A DNA stretch of 64,000 nucleotides from Hippopus hippopus (Eukaryota; Mollusca; Bivalvia; Cardiida; Cardiidae). Of the stretch, positions 1-10,292 are shown piece after piece. Both the position numbers and the translations under genes were made by a program. Where the stretch lies: contig OX328098.1 of assembly GCA_946811185.2 (NCBI GenBank), forward strand, positions 22,143,084-22,207,083, given 5' to 3'. The notes beneath the pieces were generated by a model. It saw only the letters and a program-made list of their open reading frames with translations. It made no database searches and was not told where the DNA came from. The first letter of the stretch is position 1. Every line of letters starts with the position of its first letter.

Positions 1-1068
1 ATTCGGTGCTTGTCTCTCATTTAAAGTTAAGCGTCGAAGGCTTCGATATATTGTTACCCAAGGCGATGCAAGTTATACTTGGAAGCAGATGTGTGTACTG
101 TAATTGCACTACACGCTGTTATTTAGTTGAACTTTAGTTAAATTTCGCGGTCGAGACTCAAAATTTTCGGGGCGACGTTTGACAAAAACAGCTGAAAACC
201 AGCCTTAAAGAGCTACCTTTCTCGGCGATGAGGTTTGGCGATTGTCACTCTCTCTGAAAGTAAAACACCATGCTACGCGTGTGGTGTTTGGATCATCATT
301 TCAAAAGGTTACAGGTTACATGACAAACATTGCTGCTAGCAAAGCACTGTACAGCTTCTCTCCAGCAGCAGTGAAATCAAGGAAACACATACACGCGTAA
401 ATAGGCTAACTGTCTCCGTGATCAAACTGAAAATGGTGAAAAACGTCATTAAAGGTTTGACATTTCAGTTCGAGAATTGACGCTACTTAAAGATGCACCC
501 TTACAGCCAGAGAGTAAACAAACGCTGTTACAACTTGTCACTGTGTAGAATCTAGATAGCCGTGTAAACGTAGATAAAAAATCGATATGAGGTGTATGTA
601 ATAAAGAGACGCCAGGGATTTGTCTTCGATTTAAACCGGAAACTGTGGTTGCTATGTCGATGGCTAGCCGCAATAGAATGAAATGCACTTTCTCTCCATC
701 GTAATCTGTGCAACCTTGCAACCGTCATGGGCAATATTTGGCACGAAGGTACAAGAATTATTATAATTTCATAAAATAAAGATAAAATTGGTTACAAAAC
801 TAGATGAAAACAAGTGAAGATGCATCTTTAAAGCCCAAATCCTGGCAATTCCTAATGGGAAATTTGTTTCTATGTTTCCACAGAAAACACATAACATTCC
901 TTGATATATAAGAAATAGATGCAGTCCCAGGAAATGACCCCCTGTAGAGTAGACGACTTTTGGCCGCTTACAGAAGACTCTTTTTGAAAACGTTGGAACA
1001 GTAACGAAGTGGTTCGCTGCAAATTTGTTTTCGGAGATGATGAGTTAAACTGACTTTATTTACCACAC
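1..1068. other. No gene recognised (left edge)
   Basis: This should be intron or 3' part of the minus-strand MAM/TSP1 gene. I looked for a further TSP1 or MAM exon on the minus strand (paired tryptophans, CSxTCG) and found none. The short ORFs here show no domain. Confidence 0.5.
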
Positions 1069-1233
1069 CTGGACAGTCTGGCAGACCACACGGTTTCGTT
1101 TTCGACGCCGATCCCGGACAATTGTTGCCACCAACACACACGCGATAGCTTGCTCGAACCACGCTACTTCCGCACGTCACTGAGCATGCGCTGTATGCAG
1201 ACCACCGAGACCAGTGCGCAGGAGGTGTTGTGG
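1069..1233 (-). CDS. Thrombospondin type-1 repeat exon of the MAM/TSP1 gene
   Basis: Seen: after an acceptor (TTTTTATCAG) the minus strand reads a TSP1 module with the WSRWSAYSACSVTCG core, then RVC, a GGNNCPG turn and CGLPDCPG. It carries the paired tryptophans and six cysteines of the fold. The exon is 165 nt (55 codons). It enters in phase 1 and leaves in phase 1 at CAG|GTGTGG; a second GT six bases further on would break the phase. Spliced to the exon at 2639-2851 it continues a Thr/Pro-rich linker without interruption. Family knowledge: TSP1 repeats are disulphide-bonded modules of secreted or surface proteins that bind glycans or matrix. More exons presumably lie beyond the left edge. 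The TSP1 call is firm; the end of the protein is unknown. Confidence 0.88.
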
Positions 1234-1342
1234 CTGATAAAAAGTAGTTCTAAATACAGTCAAACGTGTATTTAGCAGCCAACCGTGGAAACCAGGACGA
1301 GTAGCTTTGTGTCTTTTAAACTCAGTTATTTTAACACTAAGG

Positions 1343-2243
1343 GCCGGTTGCATAATACAGGTTTAAAGATAACCTCGAGGTTAACCTCAAGTTTTACGCT
1401 ATTCCATTGCATAAACATAGTTTACTAAGTCCCGAACTAACAGTTAAACCTAGAGGTTTTCTTTATTATAGTTTAGCTTAAATTCAAGTTTAATTTATCC
1501 TCTTAACATGCGAAATCTAAACCTGCATACAGGTAGGTTTCAGCTCCAGTTTAAGGTAAAAATCGTAACTTATTTCACTTTAGAAAGAGAAGATAGCAAG
1601 CAATATTCTATTTTGGATCCAATACGGTAATGTCAGAATGTGGAATAGCATGTGCAGGGCGATTTGGACAATTTGCCTCAGGATGAGTTATAAATCCGAC
1701 GGAAAATATTTGGGTACAATATGGTTACTCGAAGCGCTGGGTTTTCGTAGGAGTGTCCTTGGGAAAGACACTTCAGAGCCCTAGCCCAGTACGGGTGAAA
1801 ACCAGGCATTTCAAATATGAGAGTTGTCGCCGTGATATGTCTGAAATAATGTTGATTACGGCAAAAAAACAACATTCAATCAATCAAACCATAAAGATCA
1901 ATCACGTATATCAGGATCTAACCCCAAAACACCGCTTTTTTCCATTTTAACTCATGTCAACCTTTGGACTTTGGACCAATGAGTAAAAAAAATTATAAAA
2001 ATACATTTGGAAAACGTGGGATAAAGAGACATTGCTCGTAACGAGGAAACTGCCATTTTCCAGCAAAGTCCCCCCCCCCCCCCTTTCAAACACATCTACA
2101 AACATCGTGCCGAAAAAGGGAACAAATGATCTTTTTGACAATGGACGGGTGTAACAGTCTGATGTTGTTAGGATAACTTGCCATAATATCTGGGTTAGGC
2201 CTTGTTCCAGTCTTAAATAAACCTTTGTTATGCAACCGGCCCT
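1343..2243. mobile_element. Family I: TIR-bounded non-autonomous DNA transposon
   Basis: Outward ends are inverted copies of GGGCCGGTTGCATAA: direct at about 1343-1358 and reverse-complement at about 2227-2243. Homology continues inward into AGGTTTA-type sequence. The interior has no transposase ORF but holds a SINE tail (1735-1905) and a poly-C run at 2071. It lies in the intron between the TSP1 exon and the last MAM exon. Superfamily is not decided; I could not define a target duplication. Confidence 0.6.
1735..1905 (+). repeat. SINE type 1, 3' part
   Basis: Carries the TCCTTGGGAAAGACACTTC segment, the GTCGCCGTGATATG segment and the ATAATGTTGA end followed by ATCAATCA-type repeats. These are shared with the fuller copy at 36693-36925. 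The tRNA-like head is not recognisable here. Confidence 0.6.
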
Positions 2244-2307
2244 AAAAGTTTAAAATACAAGATCTATTACAGTGAACATTTTTAATACGTAAACCTAAAA
2301 CAGTTCC

Positions 2308-2621
2308 TGGACCCTTTACCACACAATTCTGTGTTTCCACGACCCTGAGGAAAAAAGCCTTTTAAAATTATGTTAGGAGATCTTGCTGACGGATGAACGG
2401 TGACAACAAAGTGAACATCTTAACTGTAGGTCTATCACTTTCCCACTATTTTGTAATTTGGCAGAAAGACATATATTCTAAACCTTTATTACACAAGTTT
2501 AGAACGCCCCTATTTTTCTTGAAATAATTTCTACTGTTTCAGCGACAAATTTTACTGTATGAGCCACGTTTAAATTGGCGTCTGCAAATACTTTCAATTT
2601 GGTTGTTTCGTAAAAAGTTAA
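2308..2621. mobile_element. Family A MITE, divergent copy
   Basis: The left end has CCCTTTACCACACAAT and GACCCTGAGGAAA; the right end has GTCTGCAAATACTTTCAATT and closes on TTAA at 2618-2621. The central hairpin has been replaced by unrelated sequence. The right end lies only 17 bp from the splice donor of the MAM exon at 2639. Confidence 0.65.
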
Positions 2622-2638
2622 ACAGTTTAAATACTTAC

Positions 2639-2851
2639 ATGTTTTCGGTGTCGTCCTCGGGGTTGCCGTAGTCTTGGCTGCTGGCATTGGGCTTAGTACG
2701 TGACTCTCTTTACAGAAACCCGGCTGTAACTTAATATCGTCTATGGCTATGTCACTTCGAGCCCCGAATCCTCGGACAGCCTCGAACACAAGTCGAATAT
2801 TGTGGGTATAGAGCGGTAAGTTGATACAAGCGCTGTGCCAGTTTGAACCAA
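2639..2851 (-). CDS. MAM domain B, C-terminal exon plus Thr/Pro linker
   Basis: Seen: acceptor TTTGTTTGCACAG at 2852, then 71 codons. These include NWHSACINLP, IRLVFEAVRG and the diagnostic MAM ending DIAIDDIKLQPGFC, then a Thr/Pro-rich linker of about 24 residues. The donor is a strong T|GTAAGT and both boundaries are phase 1. Together with the exons at 5800-6000 and 8285-8425 it completes one MAM domain. Family knowledge: MAM domains are about 160-residue extracellular beta-sandwich adhesion modules with conserved cysteines. The linker leads directly into the TSP1 exon at 1069-1233. The domain assignment is secure; protein identity is not. Confidence 0.9.
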
Positions 2852-3879
2852 CTGTGCAAACAAAATTTCAAATTGAACAGTGGCCTTAAAGCTCCTTCCG
2901 TCGATGGAGCGAGAAGGGCTGGTGGTCTTAAGTCCGATTCAAACTCAAGTTCTGTGCTTATAATCGTTGAGATCAGAGCCTGGAGTCTTACTAATACCAC
3001 CGATTGTTAATCAAAGTACGCAAAGCACGAGTATACGGTGATGGTAGAAATTTGCTAGCAAATAGATTTTATAGTCTGTTTGGTTGGTATACAAACTAAC
3101 ATTTGGCTCAAAACCATCCATATAAAACATGTTTTTGGAAATTTCTATGTAGCTACCTGATTATTTTACAAAAACCACGAGAGAAAAAATACTTAAAGAA
3201 TTTAAAATTTATTTTAATGATTTTGTCCATTAAACTCAATGTTGATTTTGACATCTGAAAATGGTGGAGAGAGTGCAACAATAGATCAGCACACTACCCC
3301 ATGGCCAATTTGAAAACATTTACATATGAGGCCAAGCATACTGAAAAACTAGGTTCATGATAACATATCCTTACTCAGACACATTTTCAATTATATGAGT
3401 TTCAATACATTTAATCTCAAGAAACATTCCCGGAAACACCGAAATTGACCTTAACAGGTATACTTTCTTTGATTACTTCCGTAAATAATATTATCAACTC
3501 CCTAAATTACCGATAATGATGTACCACATCTTCTTAGCAAGGAAGTTTGTTAAACTAGCTGTGGTTTAAAGGGCAAATCCTAAAATATTTTGACCATACT
3601 GTTTTTTTCCTTCAATCAGCTGCAAATGATGTCAGTATAACATATATCCGTCATTTTTCATAAATACCACCCTGTAACATGCCATAAACCACGACCGAAT
3701 TGTCACGATGATTAACGGCCCTAAAATGGTACATGGCTTACTTCCTCTGATTCGCTTATCTCCCGTGCTTGTGTGACGTTATAGTTGATGCAGTCTGTGT
3801 ACCGTTAGTAGACATAACATAGTGATGCGGATGATTGTTCGCAGTTATCTGAGTTTAAACTGAGAATTGTGCCGAAAAA
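2852..3879. other. Intron of the MAM gene, no further feature
   Basis: AT-rich sequence between the last MAM-B exon and the intronic THAP ORF. I see no coding signal, array or family A-I copy. Confidence 0.4.
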
Positions 3880-4263
3880 ATGGTAAATTGTGCAGCCTAT
3901 GGCTGCAACGTCGATTCGGGAACTCATAGAATTAGTATGTTCAAATTCCCGAAGGAATTAAAAAGGAGGAAACTATGGATTCAACGTTCAAACCGGGGCC
4001 GGACAGTAACGACGGATTTTGTGCCATTGGTTCATTCGAAATTTTGTCTGAAATACTTCGAGGACAGTCAGTTCTTAATAAGTCCAAAACTCGCAAAAGA
4101 AGTTGATTATAGGAATTTTTGGCTGCGGTTAAAACCTGACGCTGCGCCATTTATTCGAAACTCCGAGTCGGAAGGAGATAGGGCTAAAACCGAAAGACAG
4201 ACATTCCGCAACGGCAATTTCCCAAAAGAAACTCCCACACATTTTTTTTTTTCCTTGAAATAA
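3880..4263 (+). CDS. THAP-domain protein, short, with a substituted zinc ligand
   Basis: Seen: a 127-codon ORF from ATG at 3880. Residues 1-90 match a THAP zinc finger: C4 and C9 (CAAYGC), FKFP near 22, W33 and C56, ending in LKPDAAPF, which corresponds to the AVPTIF box. THAP fingers are C2CH. Here the expected final histidine two residues after C56 is Tyr59 (codon TAC, one transition from CAC). The rest is a short basic tail with no coiled coil. Family knowledge: THAP domains bind DNA in cellular regulators and in P-element-type transposases. It lies antisense in a MAM-gene intron. It may be the first exon of a longer gene, a decayed domesticated copy or a small gene. The fold call is good; function is uncertain. 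Confidence 0.72.
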   Translation: MVNCAAYGCNVDSGTHRISMFKFPKELKRRKLWIQRSNRGRTVTTDFVPLVHSKFCLKYFEDSQFLISPKLAKEVDYRNFWLRLKPDAAPFIRNSESEGDRAKTERQTFRNGNFPKETPTHFFFSLK

Positions 4264-5091
4264 GAATACAAGAATTGTTATTCGTACTCTTTTACCCTTT
4301 TCTGCATGATCGCTTCATTCTAGACAAAGAAGAAATTGCTGCTATTTTCTCCCTTTTTTCCAAATGTTTTCAACATTTAACTAAATTATAGATTCATCCA
4401 AATTCATAAACATTGCAAATAACAAAGTCGGCTTTGTTCAAATGATGTTAACTTTCAAGGGATAATAATCATTCTTTGAAAAGCAAACATCATTTTCTTC
4501 CCACAATGTTTTGAATATATTCACAAAGGTGTATCCATTCTCAAATTGTTCTATTTCCATGGCATTAAAGGTGAGCATTATTGAACATGAAATTAAACTG
4601 TTTGTATTGTTATGCTAGTTGTGTACATTAGGTTAATATTGAATCTTAATATGAAATGAATTACTACAAAAATATATGGTTTTACTATGATTTGTTATTG
4701 TTTATGATGACTGTTCTCCAACTGTCCCTCACTCCTCTGTGGCTTAGATAAAATAATTCTAAAATAGTACTATTGAGTTAAATAGTCAAAAGCATGAAAC
4801 TGAAAATGAAAAGTGGTGAAAAAATCAATTTCTGCGTGGTTTTTATGAATAATTAAAATTATAACTAAGAAATATTGAAGAAGTTGTTTCATTTAAATGC
4901 ATTTGATCAAAACGTTGATTTTTATACAAACCAAATGGACTATAACATTGGACCATTTCATTAAAAATTCACTCATCTGACGATTGACAACATTCTTTTT
5001 TCTGAGACTGATAGCATTATTTCATGACTGTTTTCCATAAAATTGTGTATCTAAGCGTTTTGCATGCGAATCTTGGTGATCAGGGTGTTTT

Positions 5092-5122
<31 letters not shown>

Positions 5123-5498
5123 GGGGGGGTATTTTATTTAGTCATCCGCGATAGCCTATAGACTTTACAAACTCGGCCATGTCAAAGCTGCGAAACGAGT
5201 CCAATTTCAAATCTAGAGCTAATTGTATTACATTTAATTCCGAGGTTCGTTGTTTGTGTTTTTAAACTTTTTTTTTCAATCCCCATGTTATTTCACCAAT
5301 CATTGATCTATGAGGACCTAGTTTTCTTGATACTGAAGAGTGAAATCTTCCCCGTCACAGGATTTCGGTTTGACCAGTTGGCATAAGAAAGTGAGACCTG
5401 AAAGTTCATCATCTTCTTAAAATGTGATGAAAACTTGAATTCGGCGCATAGAAAGATATAAACTTAAAAAGACAAACAGACTGTCCGCGATGTGTGTG
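4264..5498. other. Intron, unique AT-rich sequence with a poly-T/poly-G tract
   Basis: No gene seen. A T-run followed by a long G-run occupies about 5088-5129; its length is likely unreliable in any assembly. The stretch just after 4263 could be 3' sequence of the THAP ORF, but I see no clear polyadenylation signal. Confidence 0.45.
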
Positions 5499-5751
5499 AG
5501 CCATGCTCTGTGAAAAGGGGGTTTAATGCATCTGCAAAAAGTATCGGCATATAGCCTGCGCAGGCTGACATGGGTCGAAAGATTTTGCTTTTTATAAATT
5601 TTCTTCAAGTCCAAGGACCATTCTACCTCAAGATTCAGTCATTTGTTAGACAAAATTTCTTTTATGGATCCACAATTATGTGATGTCTTACTTGGTATAA
5701 TACATCACCAAGGTGCATTACACCGCTTTGTGCTAGAGCATGGCCCACACT
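5499..5751. mobile_element. Family C MITE
   Basis: Begins GAGCCATGCTCTGTGAAAAG and ends with the inverted form near AGAGCATGGC. It has the GCCTGCGCAGGCTGACATGG half-hairpin and the GGATCCACAATTATGTGATG segment shared by all C copies. The 5' half of the hairpin is shortened here. Confidence 0.7.
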
Positions 5752-5799
5752 GCATTACATGTATGTTTACGTTGATTTTAAATTTCCCTCGTGATTTAC

Positions 5800-6000
5800 C
5801 TGGTCGTCCTTTGTAGAAGAACGAATCGCTCTCCCATTCCCCAACAACATAGAAAACGTTAAGTTCCCCCATGTCGATACCATACATATGGTACCAAAAC
5901 TGGACACTAAGATGATGTTCGTCCGTCTCAAAACTCGGACTGACGACTGCCGCGACATCACCTTCTCGTGCATTGTTCGCCTCCGAGTATACATAGTAAC
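5800..6000 (-). CDS. MAM domain B, middle exon
   Basis: Seen: acceptor TATCTTTCCAG, then 67 codons. They run through YYVYSEANNAREGDVA, SPSFETDEHHLSVQFWYHMY and GIDMGELNVFYVVG to a CCAG|GTAAAT donor, phase 1 at both ends. The pattern of an FWYHMYG-type strand followed by GxLNVF is the MAM core. It is the same length (201 nt) as the equivalent exon of MAM A at 10293-10493, as expected for a duplicated domain. It splices in frame between 8285-8425 and 2639-2851. Confidence 0.9.
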
Positions 6001-6145
6001 CTGGAAAGATACGTCATATCATGGCTGCAGTTCACTTCTAAAGTCTCTCCTGGGTTTTCCCAGGTTTCACCGGTACAAGGTTAGGGCTTTGTAAGATCTG
6101 GCCCCGTGGCACTTCTACATGACTTGAGCCGCCACCGGGAATTTA

Positions 6146-6374
6146 TTAACCGTTTACCAAACAATTCCTGGTTTTTACGACCGAGAGGAAGAAGCCTTCT
6201 GAAAACATTGTGGGAAAAGGAGAAAATGCTGGTAACCAGCATTTTCTCCTTTTCCCACAATGTTTTCTACTCTTCTAAAGTCAATTTTCAATTTTTGAGT
6301 AACGTTTATTTTGTCATCTGCAAATGCTTTCAATTTGGACTAGTCTAGAATTTTGTTGTTTTGTAAAGAGTTAA
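6146..6374 (+). mobile_element. Family A MITE, reference-quality copy
   Basis: TTAA at both ends (6146-6149 and 6371-6374). The ends read TTAACCGTTTACCAA and, on the other strand, TTAACTCTTTACAA. The central palindrome 6201-6267 is perfect: 33-bp arms with one unpaired central base, containing GGGAAAAGGAGAAAATGCTG. The TTAA duplication and CCYTTT-like ends fit a piggyBac-type MITE (inference). No coding capacity. Confidence 0.85.
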
Positions 6375-6801
6375 ACACAATTTCTCTGAAAATAGATTGA
6401 TCAACGCTTCAGCTTATGAGCCAAAGAGGACCAACTATCTTGGACGTATGAAGCGATGGTATTATGGTTAAATAATTGACAAAAAACTGCAAAGCCCCCG
6501 TTTCGATTCCTGGACTTTGGCGAGGCTTCTCAGGGAAATTTTGTACTTACCGCAAAACTAATGGTGAACTGGTACAACGCCAAAAGGCAACCTCGTGTAT
6601 ATAGTTGCCTTTACACTGGGCATTTGATATACCTATTAAAGATTCCACTTGCAATCATCATCATCATTATCATCATCGGTTTGTAAAGGTTCTATTACAT
6701 ACTTTTATATTCCGATAGGTTTAATGATTTATCAATCTATCTTCAGCACAATGAAAGTATTCATCGGAACTGACCAATATTCCTTCGGTACTATATATAT
6801 A

Positions 6802-8116
6802 CGAGGGTCATTCGAAAAGTAATGCAACCTGTTGAATAACTTCTAAAGCAATATATCAATTATTTTGAAACTTTACATGTAGATACCTCAATCTATATGC
6901 AATTAGTATGTGACGTCACATCATCATGACGTCATTTAGAGAAGCGCCAGATGACGTCATTTTACGTCAATAACAGCGTCATGGCCGCGGTTACGTCTCA
7001 AGATCAGCGTAGCTATATAAAAATTGAATGTCAGCGTAATAAAACAGTAAAGGAGATATTTGCCGCACTACAAGAAGTTTGCGGCACATCTGCTCTATCG
7101 TATTGCCAGGTTACAAGATGGGTCAATGAATTATAATCGGGCAGGGAAAGCGTTGAAGATGCCTGCCGTGTGGGTCGACCAATGACAGCTACTGATGACT
7201 ATAATACTGAACAAGTGAAAAAACTGTTGAAGGATGATAGGAGAATTACTTCGAAGAAATGGCACAGGAGTTAGAAATCAGTGTAGGGTCAGTTCATTTC
7301 ATTCTTCGAAATCGTTTGAAAATGCGTAAGGTTAGTGCGCGGTGGCTACCGCATCGTTTGACGCCAGAACAAGCAGAACGTCGTTTAACCATAGCCATCC
7401 AACTCCTTTCCCGTTATGATTTGGAAGGACAAGACTTTTTAGAAAGAATTGTGGCCGTCGACGAAACTTGGGTAAGATCCTACGAACCGGAAATGAGGAG
7501 ACAATCGACCGAGTGGCATACATCTAGCTCCCCGAGACCGGCAAAGTCCAGACGGACTCAGTCTAAACTTAAGATGTTAATGAGCTTCGCGTACGATAGA
7601 CATGGAATTCTGACAAGTCACAGGGTGGAAAGTGGTAAGACTATTAACGTGAAGTACTATGAAGAGTACCTTAAAAAAACACTAAGGCAAGCGATCCGTA
7701 GGAAAAGACGTGGACTCTTGGCAGCCGGTCCAATAATTTTACATGATAACGCTACACCCCATGGCGCCGTCAACGTAACGTCTTTGCTAGGGCGCTATGA
7801 GTGGGAAATATTGGAGCACCCGCCTTATTCCCCGGATATAAGTCCATGTGACTTTGACTTATTTCCAAAGATAAAAGAGGGCATGAGAGGTATTCGTTAT
7901 AGTGACCTAGACGAGCTTGAAGCTGCCGTGGCCGACAGGGTAAAGGTAGTGGAACGCAGTTGCCTAGCAACTGGAATAGATGACCTCCCGAAGCGATGGC
8001 AGTCCGTCATAGACCACAAGGGATATTACTTCGAAGGAATGTAGTACGGTAATTGTCATTATATATTTCTTTCGAAAGTTATTTTATAGGTTGCATTACT
8101 TTTTGAATGACCCTCG
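6802..8116 (+). mobile_element. Mariner-like transposon (D34D), inactivated
   Basis: Terminal inverted repeats are 29 bp (6802-6830 and 8088-8116) with one mismatch, starting CGAGGGTCATTC. They are flanked by a TA duplication (6800-6801 and 8117-8118). The element is 1315 bp with one transposase gene on the plus strand. It sits in the intron between MAM-B exons 5800-6000 and 8285-8425. The nearly identical ends contrast with a transposase carrying one stop and one frameshift, so it is a fairly recent but dead copy. Confidence 0.93.
6951..8044 (+). pseudogene. Mariner transposase pseudogene
   Basis: Seen: the N-terminal half (from about 6951 or the downstream ATG near 6981) encodes the helix-turn-helix region and breaks at an in-frame TAA, 7134-7136. 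Reading continues in the same frame as SGRESVED and GRPMTATDD, then loses one base near 7251-7258. The rest is open from 7259 to 8044 (261 codons). That part holds the WLPHRLTPEQ linker, the first catalytic Asp in VAVDETW (residue 68 of this part), the second in LHDNATPH (163) and the third in SPCDFDLF (198). The spacing between the last two is 34, diagnostic of mariner D,D34D. All three catalytic residues survive. Two lesions make it non-functional. Confidence 0.92.
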
Positions 8117-8284
8117 TATTATTGGTTTTAGCTATCTAAAGTTAAGCCCGACTGTATTCGACGTCCGACCTCCATACAACATCTGTTCATTCTGGAGGAG
8201 TGAAAACGTGCAAAATCTCTTCTGCCCTATTTTTTCGAAAGAGGTCAGCAGCAAAATGAGAAGTCGTCTTTTCACATGTTTTAC

Positions 8285-8425
8285 CTTTGCCGGAAGTGTG
8301 ATCTTTCACTGGCCCCGTTTTAGATGTTGGCGTTCCATACTGTCTTCGTACCCAGTGATAGTTGCTGTCAGTCCAAAAATCGTACCCGCAGTTATCGTGG
8401 TCGAAATCACACGATATATTTCGAG
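8285..8425 (-). CDS. MAM domain B, first exon
   Basis: Seen: acceptor TTTATGTTTCAG, then 47 codons. They start the domain with NISCDFDHDNCGYDFW, followed by HWVRRQYGTP and GPVKDHTSGK, and end at AAAG|GTAAAA. Both boundaries are phase 1. The CDFExxxCGY opening and the GPxxDHT strand are MAM signatures. Joins 5800-6000 in frame (a glycine codon is split by the intron). The downstream intron carries the mariner element and a family A MITE. Confidence 0.9.
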
Positions 8426-8646
8426 CTGAAACATAAAGATAGACCTGTCTCAAAATAGTCACTAAAGGAAAATTAAAGGGGTTGTTGCTGTATAAAGCCG
8501 ACTTTTTCATGCTACTTTTGTCAGTTCATGAATTCGTCAATTGATTTTACAAATACATGTACAATATTATCAAGGTTGTGTTAAATCTCTTGCGTTGCGC
8601 CTGAAAATCATTTTTGCTTCGTAGAAGCTGATTACGATTGAAGCCT

Positions 8647-8844
8647 TTACACACAAGAAAATTCTAGACATATCCAAATTGAATGCATTTGCAGACGACA
8701 AATTAAGAAATTGTTGTGAAATAGGAGAAAGTGCTGGAAAATCTACCCATTTTCTCTTTTTTTTTTTTTTTCTTTTGGACGACATTTTTGGAATCATTCT
8801 TCTTCGGGATTGTGGGAACAAGAAACGTTTTGGTAAAGGGTTAA
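8647..8844 (-). mobile_element. Family A MITE, degenerate
   Basis: Contains CCAAATTGAATGCATTTGCA with the GACGACAAATTAA segment and ends TTTGGTAAAGGGTTAA (TTAA 8841-8844). The central hairpin is decayed into a long T-run. Lies between MAM-B exon 1 and the last MAM-A exon. Confidence 0.65.
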
Positions 8845-8887
8845 ATGAACAGAATATGCTTGATAGTCTGAAAAATCTTATGCCTAC

Positions 8888-9040
8888 TTGAAAGGTTACA
8901 GCTTCCGTGACTGAGTAAGACGTCATCAATGGCAATGTCACCTTGGTCACCATAACTGATACCCTCGAAAGCGACTTGAAATCTCTCATAACCGTGTGGA
9001 ATGTCTAGACAAACTTGGTGCCATCCTTTGTTCTGATCCC
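8888..9040 (-). CDS. MAM domain A, C-terminal exon
   Basis: Seen: acceptor TTTTTTTGCCAG, then 51 codons: DQNKGWHQVCLDIP, YERFQVAFEGISYG, DQGDIAIDDVLLSHGSC and a short tail to a TCAA|GTAGGC donor. Both boundaries are phase 1. The GDIAIDDVxL ending is the MAM hallmark and parallels the end of MAM B. Splices in frame to 10293-10493 through a split glycine codon. Its first bases and acceptor resemble the unit of the upstream intronic minisatellite. Confidence 0.9.
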
Positions 9041-10080
9041 CTGGCAAAAAAAGAGGTCATACTGTTCATAATTTTTAGATTTTGTCCTGCTTCCCTCACA
9101 AAATGAGTCCAGATCATGATTTTGACGAAGTATACAGTCAATCCTGTATTTTGAGTAATTCAAAGAGAAGTATGTAAAGTTGTCTCTGTAACAGAACCTG
9201 CTTTTTAAAAGCAAGTTTCATTGACCTAATCTAAGAAGAGCGATAAAAAGAGTTGTATCTTAATTAAAGTAGTAGATCGCTTATTAGATCTACACTATAC
9301 TCCACTCGACCGCCCCCCCCCCCCCCATAAATTTCTAAATGTGATACAACTTTTTACATGTATATAGTTAGTCCTGCTCAATTGACAAAAACAAATCCTC
9401 TCTATGAACTTGATACAACAATACATACTTTGTCCTGATCCCCTGACAAAAAAACATTCCAATGTTTGCATTTGGTTCAACGCTATATATCTCATCCTAT
9501 CCCCATAGCAAAAAATAATCCAGTTTATGAATTTCATACATCACTGTATATTTTGTGCTGCTCCTCTGGGAAAAAATGGCCACTTTATGAACTTGATTCG
9601 ACACTACATGTTCATTTTGTCCTGCTCCCCTTTGAAAAAATTCAGTCTGTGACCTTGATTCAAAGTTCTTTATATTGTCCTGCCCCCTTATAAAAATCCA
9701 ACATGCAAACTTGATACAACGCTATTTAGTTTGGTCTGATTCCCAGGCAAAAAAAAAAAAATCCAGTCTGATTAATTAGGTTACAACGCTAAATATTTTA
9801 TATAATTCCTCTTTGAAAAAAAATCACTTTGTAAATTTGATACAAAGCAGGATGTATGCTTTTTGTCCCGTTTCAGGGCATATACAGTTCTATATCAAAA
9901 ATTTGATTCTTGCCATACGTTTTGCCTTGTGTTCCTCGCCAAAATAATTCTCGTTCACATTTTTGATTTGATGCTATGTTTCCACCTCCCCCACACCAAA
10001 CCCGGCAAAAATAATTTAGTCCATTTATTTTTTTACAACGGTGTATATGTTTTTCCCTTCATGCAAAAGTAAACCATACT
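9041..10080. repeat. Intronic minisatellite, about 61-bp unit, resembling the adjacent splice acceptor
   Basis: From about 9365 to 10075 a unit recurs about every 61 bp, with TTTGTCCTGATCCCC, then a short A-run, ATCCAGTTTATGAACTTGAT and ACAACGCTATATA. Unit starts include 9371, 9432, 9494, 9555, 9617, 9677, 9734, and more decayed ones to about 10050. A looser copy lies at 9083. On the minus strand each unit reads T-run, G(C/T)CAG, GGGATCAGGACAAA. That is the acceptor and first codons of the MAM exon at 9040. A poly-C run is at about 9311-9327. Confidence 0.75.
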
Positions 10081-10292
10081 GTTAAAGTAGGTACTTGTAC
10101 ATGTGGAAAACATTATTGCTCGCGCAAACCCTCATGTCATCTCAACTTTATCTTTCATAATTGTGCTGTCAAGTCAAGTTTTGTCTGTGAAATATATTGT
10201 AATTGATTTAATACTTACAAAGCTTCAGCTCTAGAGTCGGGAAAAATATGCAAGAACTAAAAGAAAGAAAAGGAAAAGAAAAAAAGAATTAC

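Noticed and set aside
5767..5994. 75-codon minus-strand ORF from Met
   Set aside because: Wrong frame over the MAM-B middle exon; the correct frame has splice sites and MAM motifs.
8091..8429. 112-codon plus-strand ORF
   Set aside because: Antisense shadow of the MAM-B first exon and mariner end.
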